The position numbers and the translations under genes are program-made. A stretch of 64,000 nucleotides of DNA from Dehalococcoidia bacterium. GTDB lineage: Bacteria > Chloroflexota > Dehalococcoidia > UBA6926. Each line of letters opens with the position of its first letter. Position 1 is the stretch's first letter. The stretch is taken from contig VXMO01000029.1 in assembly GCA_009841045.1 (NCBI GenBank), positions 12,766 to 76,765 of the forward strand, in the 5' to 3' direction. Positions 24,490 through 33,070 of the stretch are shown here, in pieces. The notes under the pieces are model-generated. The model was not told where the DNA came from, did no database searches, and worked only from the letters and a program-made list of their open reading frames with translations.

Positions 24490-25746
24490 TTACGACACGC
24501 GGATGGGGTGCGGGAGCGGCTGGTTGAAGAGGTAGCCCTTCTCGTTAAAGGGCACATGATCGGGCTGGGTGTTGCCGGCAGTGTCAGTCGCGCGCGTCAT
24601 GATGGTGTGCTCGCCCGCCTCGGCACTCCACGTGAACTCAAAGCGTGCCCACGAGTAGTCGGGCTGCTCGCGGGATAGTTCCGCATTGCGCCATGTCCGC
24701 CCGCCATCCGCGCTCCATTCAACCCGGGAGATAGGCCCGGCGGGCGAGTGCGCGTAGCCGTGAATACGCTGCTGCCCTTGGCTCAGTTGCGCCGGCCATG
24801 ACAAAGCGAGGGCGCTCTTGATGACCTGCGCTGTGACCGGCTTGCCGCGTGCCTCGCCCTCCGGCGGGTAGTCGCCTCCAATGAGCACATACGACGTTGT
24901 GTTGTTGCGTGTCCATAGCTGCTCCGACGACACGACGATCCTGCCAAGCCACTTGATATGGGAACTGCCTATCCAGCCCGGCACAATGGCGCGCAGGGGG
25001 AAGCCATGGTCTTTCGGCAGCGGCTCGCCGTTCAGCGAGTAGGCCAGCAGCGTGTCGGAATCCATCGCCTTCTCGACGGGCAGCACATAGCGGAAGCCAT
25101 TCTCAGGTGCTCCGGTATCCAGGCCGACCAGCAGCACGCTCACCGCGGCATCGGTTATGCCGGCGACCGTCAGGACATCTCGCAGCGACACTCCGGTCCA
25201 CTCGCCATTTCCGATCGCGCCCCTCTCCCACTGCGTGCCCTCTGCCTCCCGGCCCTGCAAGATGCCGAACATGGCGCGATGATTCCCGGCGCATTCCAGG
25301 TAGGAGACCAGTATGCGGCTCGGTAGGCGCTGCAACTCTTCATAGGAGAGCTGGACCGACTCGGTGATTGCGTCGCCCTCTATGGATAGTTGCCAGTTGG
25401 ACACGTCGATGTCGGGAGTCGGCCCGTTATTGCGAACGAAGAACAGGTCGTTGGGCGTGATGAGGTCGTGCAGGTTCTCAAGCCGCGCTTCAAGTCCGAT
25501 GTCATCGCGGGCGATAAAAGGCCCGGGGTCTTTGAAGAGCAGGCGCTGTCGCACCGCCGTCGCCGTTGGATCAGCAGAATCACCCGTGAACAGGTTGCCT
25601 GAACATGCGGTGATGACGGCCGCCGCGCCTCCAATGATCAGCAGTCGCAGGAATTCGCGTCGATCCATCCCGTTCGCGTTTGCGAATCGCCACAGCGACT
25701 CATCGTTGGGACTGCTCGTCGCGTGTTGCGTGTCGTTGTTTGTCAT
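24490..25746 (-). CDS. Tat-exported sulfite-oxidase-like molybdopterin oxidoreductase
   Basis: A 418-residue sulfite oxidase family enzyme. The N-terminus has a twin-arginine signal, DRREFLRLLIIGG, with a possible lipobox (VITAC), so it acts outside the membrane. The Mo-pterin domain spans ~90-270 and includes YLECAGNHRAMFG, whose Cys is the molybdenum ligand, and WIGSSHIKWLGRI. A Mo-co dimerisation (Ig-like) domain follows at ~300-400 (VEWSADGGRTW, ARFEFTWSAEAGEH). No haem domain or cytochrome partner gene is adjacent. The ATG at 25746 starts the Tat peptide correctly. Physiological substrate is uncertain. Confidence 0.85.
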   Translation of the reverse strand: MTNNDTQHATSSPNDESLWRFANANGMDRREFLRLLIIGGAAAVITACSGNLFTGDSADPTATAVRQRLLFKDPGPFIARDDIGLEARLENLHDLITPNDLFFVRNNGPTPDIDVSNWQLSIEGDAITESVQLSYEELQRLPSRILVSYLECAGNHRAMFGILQGREAEGTQWERGAIGNGEWTGVSLRDVLTVAGITDAAVSVLLVGLDTGAPENGFRYVLPVEKAMDSDTLLAYSLNGEPLPKDHGFPLRAIVPGWIGSSHIKWLGRIVVSSEQLWTRNNTTSYVLIGGDYPPEGEARGKPVTAQVIKSALALSWPAQLSQGQQRIHGYAHSPAGPISRVEWSADGGRTWRNAELSREQPDYSWARFEFTWSAEAGEHTIMTRATDTAGNTQPDHVPFNEKGYLFNQPLPHPIRVS

Positions 25747-25840
25747 GGGTCTCTTGTGAGGCGTCTGGATCACATCAGTATTGTGCCGTATGCGTTGAGG
25801 CTGTCGAACTTGACCGCTATAGCGGCGTGTAGCTACGATA

Positions 25841-25858
25841 TTGTGTCAAAAGTCACAA
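25841..25858. promoter_or_regulatory. CRP/FNR-like palindrome
   Basis: TTGTGTCAAAAGTCACAA matches the CRP/FNR-family pattern TGTGA-N6-TCACA with one mismatch. It lies between the divergent sulfite-oxidase-like gene (starts 25746) and rplY (starts 25930), so it could serve either promoter. Confidence 0.45.
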
Positions 25859-25929
25859 AGTAGACTTCATTTTGACGCCGCAGAGCATCTTTAGCGGCGC
25901 TTTAAGTACAGACAAGGCTGAAAAACCAT

Positions 25930-26613
25930 ATGACAAGTGCAAACGGATCAACACTGACCCTCGAGGGCGAGCGGCGCGAGGCGCTGGGTCGCCACGTGAA
26001 GGCGCTCCGGCGGGACGGCATCACGCCGGCCAACCTGTATGGCCGCGGCGCGGACTCCATCAGCTTCCAGGCCGAGACACGGGCGCTGGACAAGCTGGTC
26101 ACGGACGGCGGGCGCGGATCGCTCGTTGAACTGACCATCGACGGGGAGAGACACCAGACACTGCTGCGCGGTTTGCAGCGGCACCCCGTGACGCGGGCCA
26201 TCCTGCACGCGGACTTCTACATCGTGGAGATGAACCGGCCCGTGCAGACAACGGTCCCGGTGCACCTCGTTGGCGACGCTCCGGCGGCGCGGCTGCCGGG
26301 AGCGGTCATCACGCACCTGACCCACGAGGTCACCATCGAATGCCTGCCGGCCAACATTCCGGCCGCCATCGAGTTGGACGTGACCATCCTGGAAGAACTG
26401 GAGACATCGCTGCACGTTTCGGACATCACCGCGCCTGCCGGGGTGGAGATCCTGACGGATTCCGAGACGATCATCGTGCGGGCGACGCACTCCCGCGTGG
26501 CGGCGACCATCGAGGCGGAAGACGCCGAGGCCGCTGAGGAAGAGGCCGAGGCTGCGGAAGGCGCTCCTGCCGAGGCTACGGCACCCGCCGAGGACTCTTC
26601 GGGGGACGAGTAG
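25930..26613 (+). CDS. rplY: 50S ribosomal protein L25 (CTC/TL5 type)
   Basis: A 227-residue bL25 of the long CTC/TL5 type, which binds 5S rRNA. The N-terminal L25 domain (~1-95) reads LEGERREALGRHVKALRRDG then LPANLYG-like ITPANLYGRG, and ends HADFYIVEM. The C-terminal TL5 beta domain (~98-190) follows, with an acidic Ala/Glu-rich tail (EAEDAEAAEEEAEAAEG) typical of GC-rich bacteria. A short stem (25876-25881 with 25894-25899) sits upstream, and only a weak AAGG precedes the start. Confidence 0.92.
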   Translation: MTSANGSTLTLEGERREALGRHVKALRRDGITPANLYGRGADSISFQAETRALDKLVTDGGRGSLVELTIDGERHQTLLRGLQRHPVTRAILHADFYIVEMNRPVQTTVPVHLVGDAPAARLPGAVITHLTHEVTIECLPANIPAAIELDVTILEELETSLHVSDITAPAGVEILTDSETIIVRATHSRVAATIEAEDAEAAEEEAEAAEGAPAEATAPAEDSSGDE

Positions 26614-27016
26614 GGGGCGCGTCCCAATCTTCCCCTCTCCCAGCCTGGGAGAATCCGGCCACTTGCACACTTGATGGTTTAAAGACCCAAGGGCCTCGAC
26701 TTACATATGGGGCTCTCCGGTTGACGCTTACAGGGTTGGGCGCACAAGTACGACTTTAGATTCCTCGGCTGCGCTCGGAATGACATTTGGGGGCCCTGCG
26801 GGCGGCACTGGATTCCCGCTTTCGCGGGAATGACGGAGTGACCCTTCGACTACGCTCAGGGTGACCGGAAAGGGCGCTCATGGTGAGGGGTAGCGGCTAC
26901 ACTTCAGCCATGCTCAGGCCGGGCGGTCTCCGGGATGTTTGGCGAAGCGTTAAGAGCATGTCCGGGAACGGCGTGGGCACGCGATTCCTGACGGTTGAAG
27001 CGTGGCATTGACATTT
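26614..27016. other. Intergenic region with repeats, no gene seen
   Basis: The gap between rplY and gyrB is 614 nt. Frames here are short and lack family features. It holds repeat modules C, B and A at 26759-26868, then unremarkable sequence up to the gyrB promoter. Confidence 0.6.
26759..26868 (+). repeat. Dispersed repeat modules C, B and A in tandem
   Basis: Module C (GATTCCTCGG to CTCGGAATGACA, 26759-26785), module B short form (GGATTCCCG to CGGGAATGACGG, about 26810-26837) and module A variant (CCCTTCGACTACGCTCAGGG, 26842-26861) lie one after another. This is the only place in the window with all three together. Confidence 0.8.
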
Positions 27017-27045
27017 TTGAGCGGAACCTGAATTTCTGGTAGAAT
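27017..27045 (+). promoter_or_regulatory. Sigma-70-type promoter for gyrB
   Basis: TTGAGC (27017-27022), 17-nt spacer, TAGAAT (27040-27045) with an upstream TGG that resembles an extended -10. Predicted start near 27052 gives a leader of about 175 nt before gyrB. Confidence 0.6.
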
Positions 27046-27227
27046 AGACACAGGTTGCGGCCGTATCTGCGAGAGGCTCTGAGGGGGAGTGGAATCGGAC
27101 GCAAATGCGCGGGGAAAGGTAAGCAACAAGAACGGCGATTCGCGGGCACATCCAGGTGGCGTACATATAGCGAATCTATGGCCACTCTTGGCTCGCGTGA
27201 TCGTCGCTCACTAAAGGGGTGAACTAG

Positions 27228-29876
27228 ATGGCAGAACGGTCGGAACGGCGCGATGCAGCCGCGACTGACACGTCCGAGTACACGTCACGCAATATCGAGG
27301 TCCTTGAGGGGCTTGAGGCGGTGCGCCGCCGCCCCGGCATGTATATCGGCTCCACGGATGAGCGCGGCCTCCACCACCTGATCTATGAGATCGTCGATAA
27401 CGCCGTCGACGAGGCGATGGCGGGCTATTGCAGCCGGATCACCGTCACCATCCAGGCGGACGGCTCCGCGCGCATTGACGACGACGGGCGCGGCGTGCCA
27501 ATCGACAAGCACCCGCAGACGGGCCTGACGGGCCTTGAGACGGTGATGACAACGCTGCACGCGGGCGGCAAGTTCGGCGGCGGCGGATACAAGGTCTCCG
27601 GCGGCCTGCACGGTGTCGGCGCGTCGGTCGTGAACGCGCTCTCGGAAAGCCTGCGGGCGGAGATCCGGCGCGACGGACAGGTCCACATGCAGGAATACTC
27701 CCGGGGCAAGACGCTCGCGCCGGTTGAGGCCATCGGTCCTGCTGACGACACGGGTACCACGGTCTGGTTCACGCCCGACCCCGACATCTTCATGCAGGAC
27801 ACCTCGTTTGAGTTCCATACGCTGGCGGCGCGGTTCCGAGAGATGGCGTACCTGAACCCGGGGCTGGAGATTCGATTCGTCGACGAGCGGACGGAGAACG
27901 AGACGACGTTTTATTTCGAGGGCGGCATCCGCTCGCTGGTGCGGCACATGAACGCATCGCGCGGTTCTCTCCATCAGCAGCCCATCTATGTGGAACGTGA
28001 TGTCGACGGCACGCACGTCGAGGTTTCGCTCCAGTACAACGACGGCTACCAGGAGAATGTTTTAGGGTTTGCGAACTGCATCCACACTGTGGACGGCGGA
28101 ACGCACCTGACCGGATTCCGCGCGGCGCTGACGCGGGCGATGAACGACTACGGTCGCAAGTTCAAGATCCTGAAGGACGGCGACAACAACCTGCAGGGCG
28201 AGGACGTGCGCGAGGGCATCGCCGCCGTGATCAGCGTCAAGCTGGCGGAGCCACAGTTCGAAGGCCAGACGAAGGGCAAACTGGGCAACGCCGAGGTCAA
28301 GAACCAGGTTGAGAGCACGCTGGCCGAGGGCCTGTCCTCGTATTTGGAGGAGCACCCGCAGGACGCGCGACGCATCCTTGAGAAGTGCATGAATACGGCC
28401 ATCGCGCGGGAGGCCGCGCGAAAGGCCAAGGAGAGCGTGCAGCGCAAGGGCGCGCTGGAGTCCACCACCCTGCCCGGCAAGCTGGCCGACTGCTCGGACA
28501 AGAACCCGGACAACTGCGAGATCTTCCTCGTTGAGGGTGATTCAGCCGGCGGCTCCGCCAAGGGCGGGCGTGATCGGCGCTTCCAGGCCATCCTTCCCCT
28601 GCGCGGCAAGATTCTCAACGTCCAGAAGGCGCGGCTCGACAAGGTATACGGCCATGAGGAGATCAAGGCCATCGCCTCCGCGCTCGGTGTCGGGTTTGGC
28701 GGGCTGAACGGCCACGCCAACGGCAACGGCACGTCCGAGGATGACGCGGAGATCGACGAGAACGACGGGCTGGACCTGTCCAAACTGCGCTACAAGAAGG
28801 TCATCATCATGACGGACGCGGACGTGGACGGCGCACACATCCGCACGCTGCTGCTGACGCTGTTCTACCGGCATTTCCAGCCGCTGCTCCGCGCCGGGAA
28901 TATCTACATCGCGCAGCCGCCGCTGTACCGCGTGCAGATCGGCCGCAATGACATTCACTGGCTCTATACCGACAAGGAAAAGGACGACACGCTGACCAAC
29001 CAGGCGCTCAAGGACATGACAATCCGCGAGAGCTCCGAGCAGGACGCGGAGATCCTGTACACGGAGCCGCAGGTGCGGGACGTGCTACCGTCCGTGCAGC
29101 GACTTGGTCGGGCAATGTCCGACCTGCAGGCGACGGGATATCCGTGGCCGCTGTTGACAGCGACTGCGCTGACCGTGCGGACGGGCGAGCGGGATCTTTC
29201 CTCCGAAGAGACGCTGCAGGAGTTGATGCGGGCGCTGCAGGATCTAGGCAACGTTCGCATCCTGGAGTTCCAGTACGACGACACACCCATCGCTCCCCCG
29301 CCCTCACCGGCGGCGCCCACTGCAATGCCGGACGTTCGGCAGCCATCGCTGCTCGATCTTACCGATGAGCCTGCCGAGGGGCAGGATGAGACATCGGCGG
29401 ACGATGGTGACGCGGATACCGCGTTCCCATCCAAGAACGAGACGTCCATCCTGATCCAGGACACGGAGAGCGGCCGCACGCTGCGGCTGGACCACGATTT
29501 CTTCAACGAAGACGCGGCGCAGCGCATGACGGAACTGGCCACGGCATTGAGCGATCACCTGCCCAAGGTTGGGACGGTGTACAAGCGGGAGCGCGCCGTG
29601 GGGCGGCTGAACTCCATGATCGACCTCGCGGAGATCGTGGAGGACGTGTCCACGCGGGGCGTCGGCATCCAGCGGTATAAGGGCCTCGGCGAGATGAACC
29701 CCACGCAGCTGTGGGAGACCACGCTGGATCCGGAGACGCGGACGCTGTTCAAGGTTGAGATTGAGGACGCCCAGCAGGCGGCGGAATTGTTCGAGATGCT
29801 GATGGGCGAGGAGGTTCGGCCTCGCGCGAACTTCATCCGGACGCACGCGCAGGAGGTCCAGAACCTGGACGTCTAG
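27228..29876 (+). CDS. gyrB: DNA gyrase subunit B
   Basis: An 882-residue type IIA topoisomerase ATPase subunit. The GHKL ATPase has EGLEAVRRRPGMYIGS near residue 27 and EIVDNAVDEAMAGYC near 52. The transducer follows, then TOPRIM with EGDSAGGSAKGGRD at ~436 and IIMTDADVDGAHIRTLL near 525, and the C-terminal QRYKGLGEMNPTQLWETTLD near 815. It is longer than the usual 640-800. A small acidic insert (GHANGNGTSEDDAEIDENDG) lies just before the TOPRIM DxD region. A larger linker rich in Pro, Ala, Asp and Glu spans ~687-740. No gyrA is adjacent. ParE is an alternative name, but a single-copy role as GyrB is more likely. Confidence 0.92.
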   Translation: MAERSERRDAAATDTSEYTSRNIEVLEGLEAVRRRPGMYIGSTDERGLHHLIYEIVDNAVDEAMAGYCSRITVTIQADGSARIDDDGRGVPIDKHPQTGLTGLETVMTTLHAGGKFGGGGYKVSGGLHGVGASVVNALSESLRAEIRRDGQVHMQEYSRGKTLAPVEAIGPADDTGTTVWFTPDPDIFMQDTSFEFHTLAARFREMAYLNPGLEIRFVDERTENETTFYFEGGIRSLVRHMNASRGSLHQQPIYVERDVDGTHVEVSLQYNDGYQENVLGFANCIHTVDGGTHLTGFRAALTRAMNDYGRKFKILKDGDNNLQGEDVREGIAAVISVKLAEPQFEGQTKGKLGNAEVKNQVESTLAEGLSSYLEEHPQDARRILEKCMNTAIAREAARKAKESVQRKGALESTTLPGKLADCSDKNPDNCEIFLVEGDSAGGSAKGGRDRRFQAILPLRGKILNVQKARLDKVYGHEEIKAIASALGVGFGGLNGHANGNGTSEDDAEIDENDGLDLSKLRYKKVIIMTDADVDGAHIRTLLLTLFYRHFQPLLRAGNIYIAQPPLYRVQIGRNDIHWLYTDKEKDDTLTNQALKDMTIRESSEQDAEILYTEPQVRDVLPSVQRLGRAMSDLQATGYPWPLLTATALTVRTGERDLSSEETLQELMRALQDLGNVRILEFQYDDTPIAPPPSPAAPTAMPDVRQPSLLDLTDEPAEGQDETSADDGDADTAFPSKNETSILIQDTESGRTLRLDHDFFNEDAAQRMTELATALSDHLPKVGTVYKRERAVGRLNSMIDLAEIVEDVSTRGVGIQRYKGLGEMNPTQLWETTLDPETRTLFKVEIEDAQQAAELFEMLMGEEVRPRANFIRTHAQEVQNLDV

Positions 29877-29880
29877 CTCG

Positions 29881-29951
29881 CCCTTCGACAGGCTCAGGGC
29901 GAGCGGGGGCGGATCACCGCTTTCGATTCCTCGGCTACGCTCGGAATGACA
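29881..29951 (+). repeat. Dispersed repeat modules A and C
   Basis: Module A (CCCTTCGACAGGCTCAGGG, 29881-29899) and module C (GATTCCTCGG to CTCGGAATGACAG, 29925-29951) sit directly before the DUF503 gene. The ATG inside module C at 29946 is in frame with that gene. Confidence 0.8.
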
Positions 29952-29954
29952 GAG

Positions 29955-30254
29955 ATGGCCATCGTTGTCGGTTACACCGTTCTTGAACTGCGCCTGCCCG
30001 AGGCGAGCTCGCTGAAAGACAAGCGGCAGGTAGTCAAGAGCGTCATCGAGCGTGTCAAACGCCGCTACAACGTCTCCATCAGCGAGGTGGCCGAGCACGA
30101 TTCTCCGCGGATGGCGCTGTTGGGAGTGTCATGCGTGGGACAGTCAGAGGCAGGGTGCCGTCGGACGCTGGGCAACGTCGCTGAGTATGTCTACACCTCA
30201 CGCCCGGACGCGGAGGTCATGCCGCACGTGGTTGAGATAGTGGGGGTGGAGTGA
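29955..30254 (+). CDS. DUF503 / YlxP-like protein
   Basis: A 99-residue DUF503 protein, a small ferredoxin-like-fold family often found near infB-rbfA. VGYTVLELRLPEASSLKDKRQVVKSVIERVKRRYNVSISEV is the diagnostic N-terminal pattern, split here across residues 4-44. The start at 29955 aligns with the family; the upstream ATG at 29946 lies in repeat module C and would add three residues. Function unknown, with ribosome-associated roles proposed for relatives. Confidence 0.85.
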   Translation: MAIVVGYTVLELRLPEASSLKDKRQVVKSVIERVKRRYNVSISEVAEHDSPRMALLGVSCVGQSEAGCRRTLGNVAEYVYTSRPDAEVMPHVVEIVGVE

Positions 30255-30299
30255 GGACGGCGCGATACAATCTCACCAAGCAGGTAGTGGGGTGTGGGT

Positions 30300-30959
30300 A
30301 TGCCGATTCAGAGATTCGCTGTTGGGCCGATGGGGAACAACACGTACGTCGTGTTTGACGAGGCGTCGAAAGAGGCGGCAATTGTCGATCCGTCGAAGGG
30401 GTCGGGGCCGGTGCTGGTGTGGATGAAGTCGCGCGGTCTGCTGCCCAAGTACGTCCTGAATACGCACGGCCACTCCGACCACACCTTCGACAACGGGCTG
30501 GCAATGGACGGTTCCGACGCGTCGCTGATGATCGGTGAGCCGGATGAAGCGATGTTGGAAGAGTTGGCCAAGGGTGACGGGTGGCTGGGCAAGCCGGAGA
30601 TGCCCTCCCCGATGGCGGACGCCTATCTGGAGCACGAGCAGGAGCTTGTGCTGGGCATGACGGCGATTCGCGTGCTGCACACGCCGGGGCACACACCGGG
30701 GAGCAGCTGTTTCGTCTACGAGAATGTGGTTATGACGGGAGACACGCTCTTCCAGCATTCAATTGGACGGACTGATTTCCCGGGTGGATCAATGCCGGAG
30801 ATTCTCACATCCATCAGGACGCGGCTGTTCGACCTGCCGGACGAGACGGTCGTGCTGCCCGGGCACAACGACATTTCGACGATTCTCAATGAGCGGCGTT
30901 ACAACCCGTTCGTTGGAGAAGGCTCCACTATCGATCTCTCGCAGTTCCAGAAGGGTTAG
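30300..30959 (+). CDS. Metallo-beta-lactamase-fold hydrolase (glyoxalase II-like)
   Basis: A 219-residue MBL-fold hydrolase. NTHGHSDHTFDN (residues ~58-69) is the HxHxDH metal motif. LHTPGHTPGSSCF (~126-138) supplies the third His, TGDTLF (~144) the bridging Asp, and LPGHND near the C-terminus the last His. The pattern fits hydroxyacylglutathione hydrolase-like enzymes with two metals. The thioester substrate is not determinable. ATG at 30300 follows GTGGGGTG. Confidence 0.88.
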   Translation: MPIQRFAVGPMGNNTYVVFDEASKEAAIVDPSKGSGPVLVWMKSRGLLPKYVLNTHGHSDHTFDNGLAMDGSDASLMIGEPDEAMLEELAKGDGWLGKPEMPSPMADAYLEHEQELVLGMTAIRVLHTPGHTPGSSCFVYENVVMTGDTLFQHSIGRTDFPGGSMPEILTSIRTRLFDLPDETVVLPGHNDISTILNERRYNPFVGEGSTIDLSQFQKG

Positions 30960-30981
30960 GCATTGGTGGGACGGTTCGGCA

Positions 30982-31224
30982 ATGAGCACTCCCGAAGAGG
31001 AACGGCCTAAAGATGAATCGCCGCAGCTGCAGGCGTTGAAGGCGGCGCAGGAACGGGTGAACGCTCTGCGCTCAGGGCTTGAGCGGCCACCGCTGAAGAA
31101 CGGGGACTCCGGGGACACGTACGCGCACGAGTTGGTGACGGCAATGAACCGTCTGATGTCTTTGATCCGCCATGCGTCGCCGGAGGATGTTGCGGCGTTC
31201 GACGAGTGGCGGAACAGTCTCTAA
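30982..31224 (+). CDS. Small charged protein, hypothetical (80 aa)
   Basis: An 80-residue mostly helical protein (LQALKAAQERVNALRSGLER, then TYAHELVTAMNRLMSLIRHASPEDVAAFDEWRNSL) with no membrane segment. It lies 22 nt after the MBL-fold gene and is probably co-transcribed with it. No family recognised; the regular helical pattern and operon position support a real gene. Confidence 0.55.
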   Translation: MSTPEEERPKDESPQLQALKAAQERVNALRSGLERPPLKNGDSGDTYAHELVTAMNRLMSLIRHASPEDVAAFDEWRNSL

Positions 31225-31335
31225 GTAATCCCTCGACTCGTGCGTGGTATACACTGGAATGGCTGACCGGACGGGCATCTCAATGCTTCTGGTGGGGGAG
31301 CGGCCGTCAGGTGATTCCACCTCACAAGCACGACC

Positions 31336-32484
31336 ATGACAACGAACAAGAAAGACTATTACGACGTTCTTGGATTGTCCCGCAACGCCTCCGCGGAGGA
31401 CGTGAAGCGGGCTTTTCGTAAGCTCGCTTTCGAGCACCACCCGGACCGGAATCGCTCCGCAGACGCCGAGCAGAAGTTCAAGGAGATCAACGAGGCGTAC
31501 GAGGTCCTGCGTGATGAGCAAAAACGGGCCGCGTATGACCGGTTCGGCCACGCAGGACTGAACGGCGCGGACGGATTCGCCAACGGCGACGCGTTCTCCG
31601 GCTTCGGCGGCTTTGGTGACATCTTCGACGCGTTCTTCGGCGGCGCGCGGGGTCGGCAGGCGCGGCGCGGCGGTCCTCAGCGTGGGGATGACCTCGCCAT
31701 GCGTATGCAGCTGCCGTTTGCGGACGCGGTGCTGGGTGTTGAGAAAGACATCAAGGTCTCCCGCAACGAACTGTGCCAATCCTGCAAAGGCTCGGGGGCA
31801 GAGCCCGGGACGCAGCCGGAGGCATGCTCCACCTGCAATGGAACCGGAGAGATTCGTCGCAGCCAGCAGAGCATTTTCGGCCAATATGTGAACATCAGCG
31901 CCTGCGGACGGTGCCACGGCGAGGGAAAGGTCATCACGAATCCTTGCTCTGAGTGCCACGGCGCCGGGCGAATAAGGCGGGAGCTATCCGTGCGAGTCAC
32001 CGTGCCGCCGGGAGTAGACACGGGCAACCGGATTCGCCTCGGCGGCGAGGGCGAGGCCGGCGCGAACGGCGGGCCGCCCGGAGACCTGTATATCGAGCTT
32101 GATGTCGCGCCGAGCGCCGTGTTTGAGCGGGAGGGGCGGCACCTGTTCCACCGCGTGCCCATCAACATCGCGCAGGCAGCGCTTGGGGCAGAGATCGTCA
32201 TCCCGACGCTGGAGGGCGACGAGCCGTTCCATATTCCGGCGGGCGTGCAGTCAGGACAGTCATTTAAAATCAAGGGCCGTGGCGTGGTTGATCCGAAGAA
32301 CCAGCGCGCACGCGGCGATCTGTTTGTGGTGGCATCCGTCCATGTCCCCGATCAGCTCACGGATGAACAGCGACAACTGTTGGAGCAGCTAGCCGCGACA
32401 CTGCCGGCCCCGCCTGAGAACGGGAGCGGCGGCGAGCGCGAGGGCACGGGCTTCATGGACTGGATCAAGAATACGTTCCGTTAG
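31336..32484 (+). CDS. dnaJ: Chaperone protein DnaJ
   Basis: A 382-residue type I DnaJ, co-chaperone of DnaK. J domain at 1-70 with HHPDRN; Gly/Phe-rich linker (~75-105, [20 protein letters not shown]). Four CxxCxGxG zinc repeats are present: [24 protein letters not shown] and [10 protein letters not shown]-terminal substrate-binding domain ends the protein. All key residues present. No dnaK or grpE is adjacent, no CIRCE element is visible, and no strong Shine-Dalgarno precedes the ATG. Confidence 0.95.
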   Translation: MTTNKKDYYDVLGLSRNASAEDVKRAFRKLAFEHHPDRNRSADAEQKFKEINEAYEVLRDEQKRAAYDRFGHAGLNGADGFANGDAFSGFGGFGDIFDAFFGGARGRQARRGGPQRGDDLAMRMQLPFADAVLGVEKDIKVSRNELCQSCKGSGAEPGTQPEACSTCNGTGEIRRSQQSIFGQYVNISACGRCHGEGKVITNPCSECHGAGRIRRELSVRVTVPPGVDTGNRIRLGGEGEAGANGGPPGDLYIELDVAPSAVFEREGRHLFHRVPINIAQAALGAEIVIPTLEGDEPFHIPAGVQSGQSFKIKGRGVVDPKNQRARGDLFVVASVHVPDQLTDEQRQLLEQLAATLPAPPENGSGGEREGTGFMDWIKNTFR

Positions 32485-32501
32485 TCACCGGGGGTGGGGA
32501 A

Positions 32502-33023
32502 ATGAACGGCGTACAGGTGTTGACCCGGGAGATGCGAGAGATCCAGACGAGCCTGCTGCGCGAGCTGGAACCGCTGACTGAAGAGAACATCTACTACGCG
32601 CCGATTCCCGGCGCGACGACCATCGCGTTCATCGCCTGGCACATCACCCGAACGCTTGATGACGCCGTACACCTATCCATACCGGTGGAGCCGAAGCCGA
32701 CAATCTGGGCGGCGCAGGGCTACCACGAGAAGTTCGTCATGCCCGCCGGGGAGGGCACGGGCACCGGGTTCACCGCGGACCAGGTTGGGGATTTTAAACC
32801 GGGCCTGGACCTGCTACGGGCGTACGCAACGGAGGTGGGGCCGACAATCCCCGCGGCGTTCGAGGGCATGACGGACGACGATCTGGACCGTGTGATGGAC
32901 GAGGAGCGGCCGGATCGGACGCTGGCTCGCCTGCTTCAGACGTTCATCATCGGGCACACGTTCTATCACTTGGGAGAGATCAGGTACCTCAAGGGCATGC
33001 AGGGGATGCCGTTCCCGCTTTAA
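32502..33023 (+). CDS. DinB-family protein
   Basis: A 173-residue DinB/YfiT-like four-helix protein, often a metal-binding thiol-dependent transferase. The likely metal histidines are in IAWHITRTLDDAVH (~47-60) and IIGHTFYHLGEIRYLKG (~150-166). GGGGTGGGG lies just before the ATG. It follows dnaJ by 17 nt and is convergent with dnaN. Specific reaction unknown. Confidence 0.8.
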   Translation: MNGVQVLTREMREIQTSLLRELEPLTEENIYYAPIPGATTIAFIAWHITRTLDDAVHLSIPVEPKPTIWAAQGYHEKFVMPAGEGTGTGFTADQVGDFKPGLDLLRAYATEVGPTIPAAFEGMTDDDLDRVMDEERPDRTLARLLQTFIIGHTFYHLGEIRYLKGMQGMPFPL

Positions 33024-33070
33024 GGCCGGCGGTGTGCCGCTGACGTGAGGGCCGCGCCGCCTCTATCCCT

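Noticed and set aside
26897-27166. Minus-strand frame of 89 codons in the rplY-gyrB gap
   Set aside because: No recognisable domain, it spans the well-formed gyrB promoter, and its composition is that of non-coding sequence.
33024-33070. Terminator between dinB-like gene and dnaN
   Set aside because: Only a weak GGCGG/CCGCC pairing with a large loop and no T-tract.
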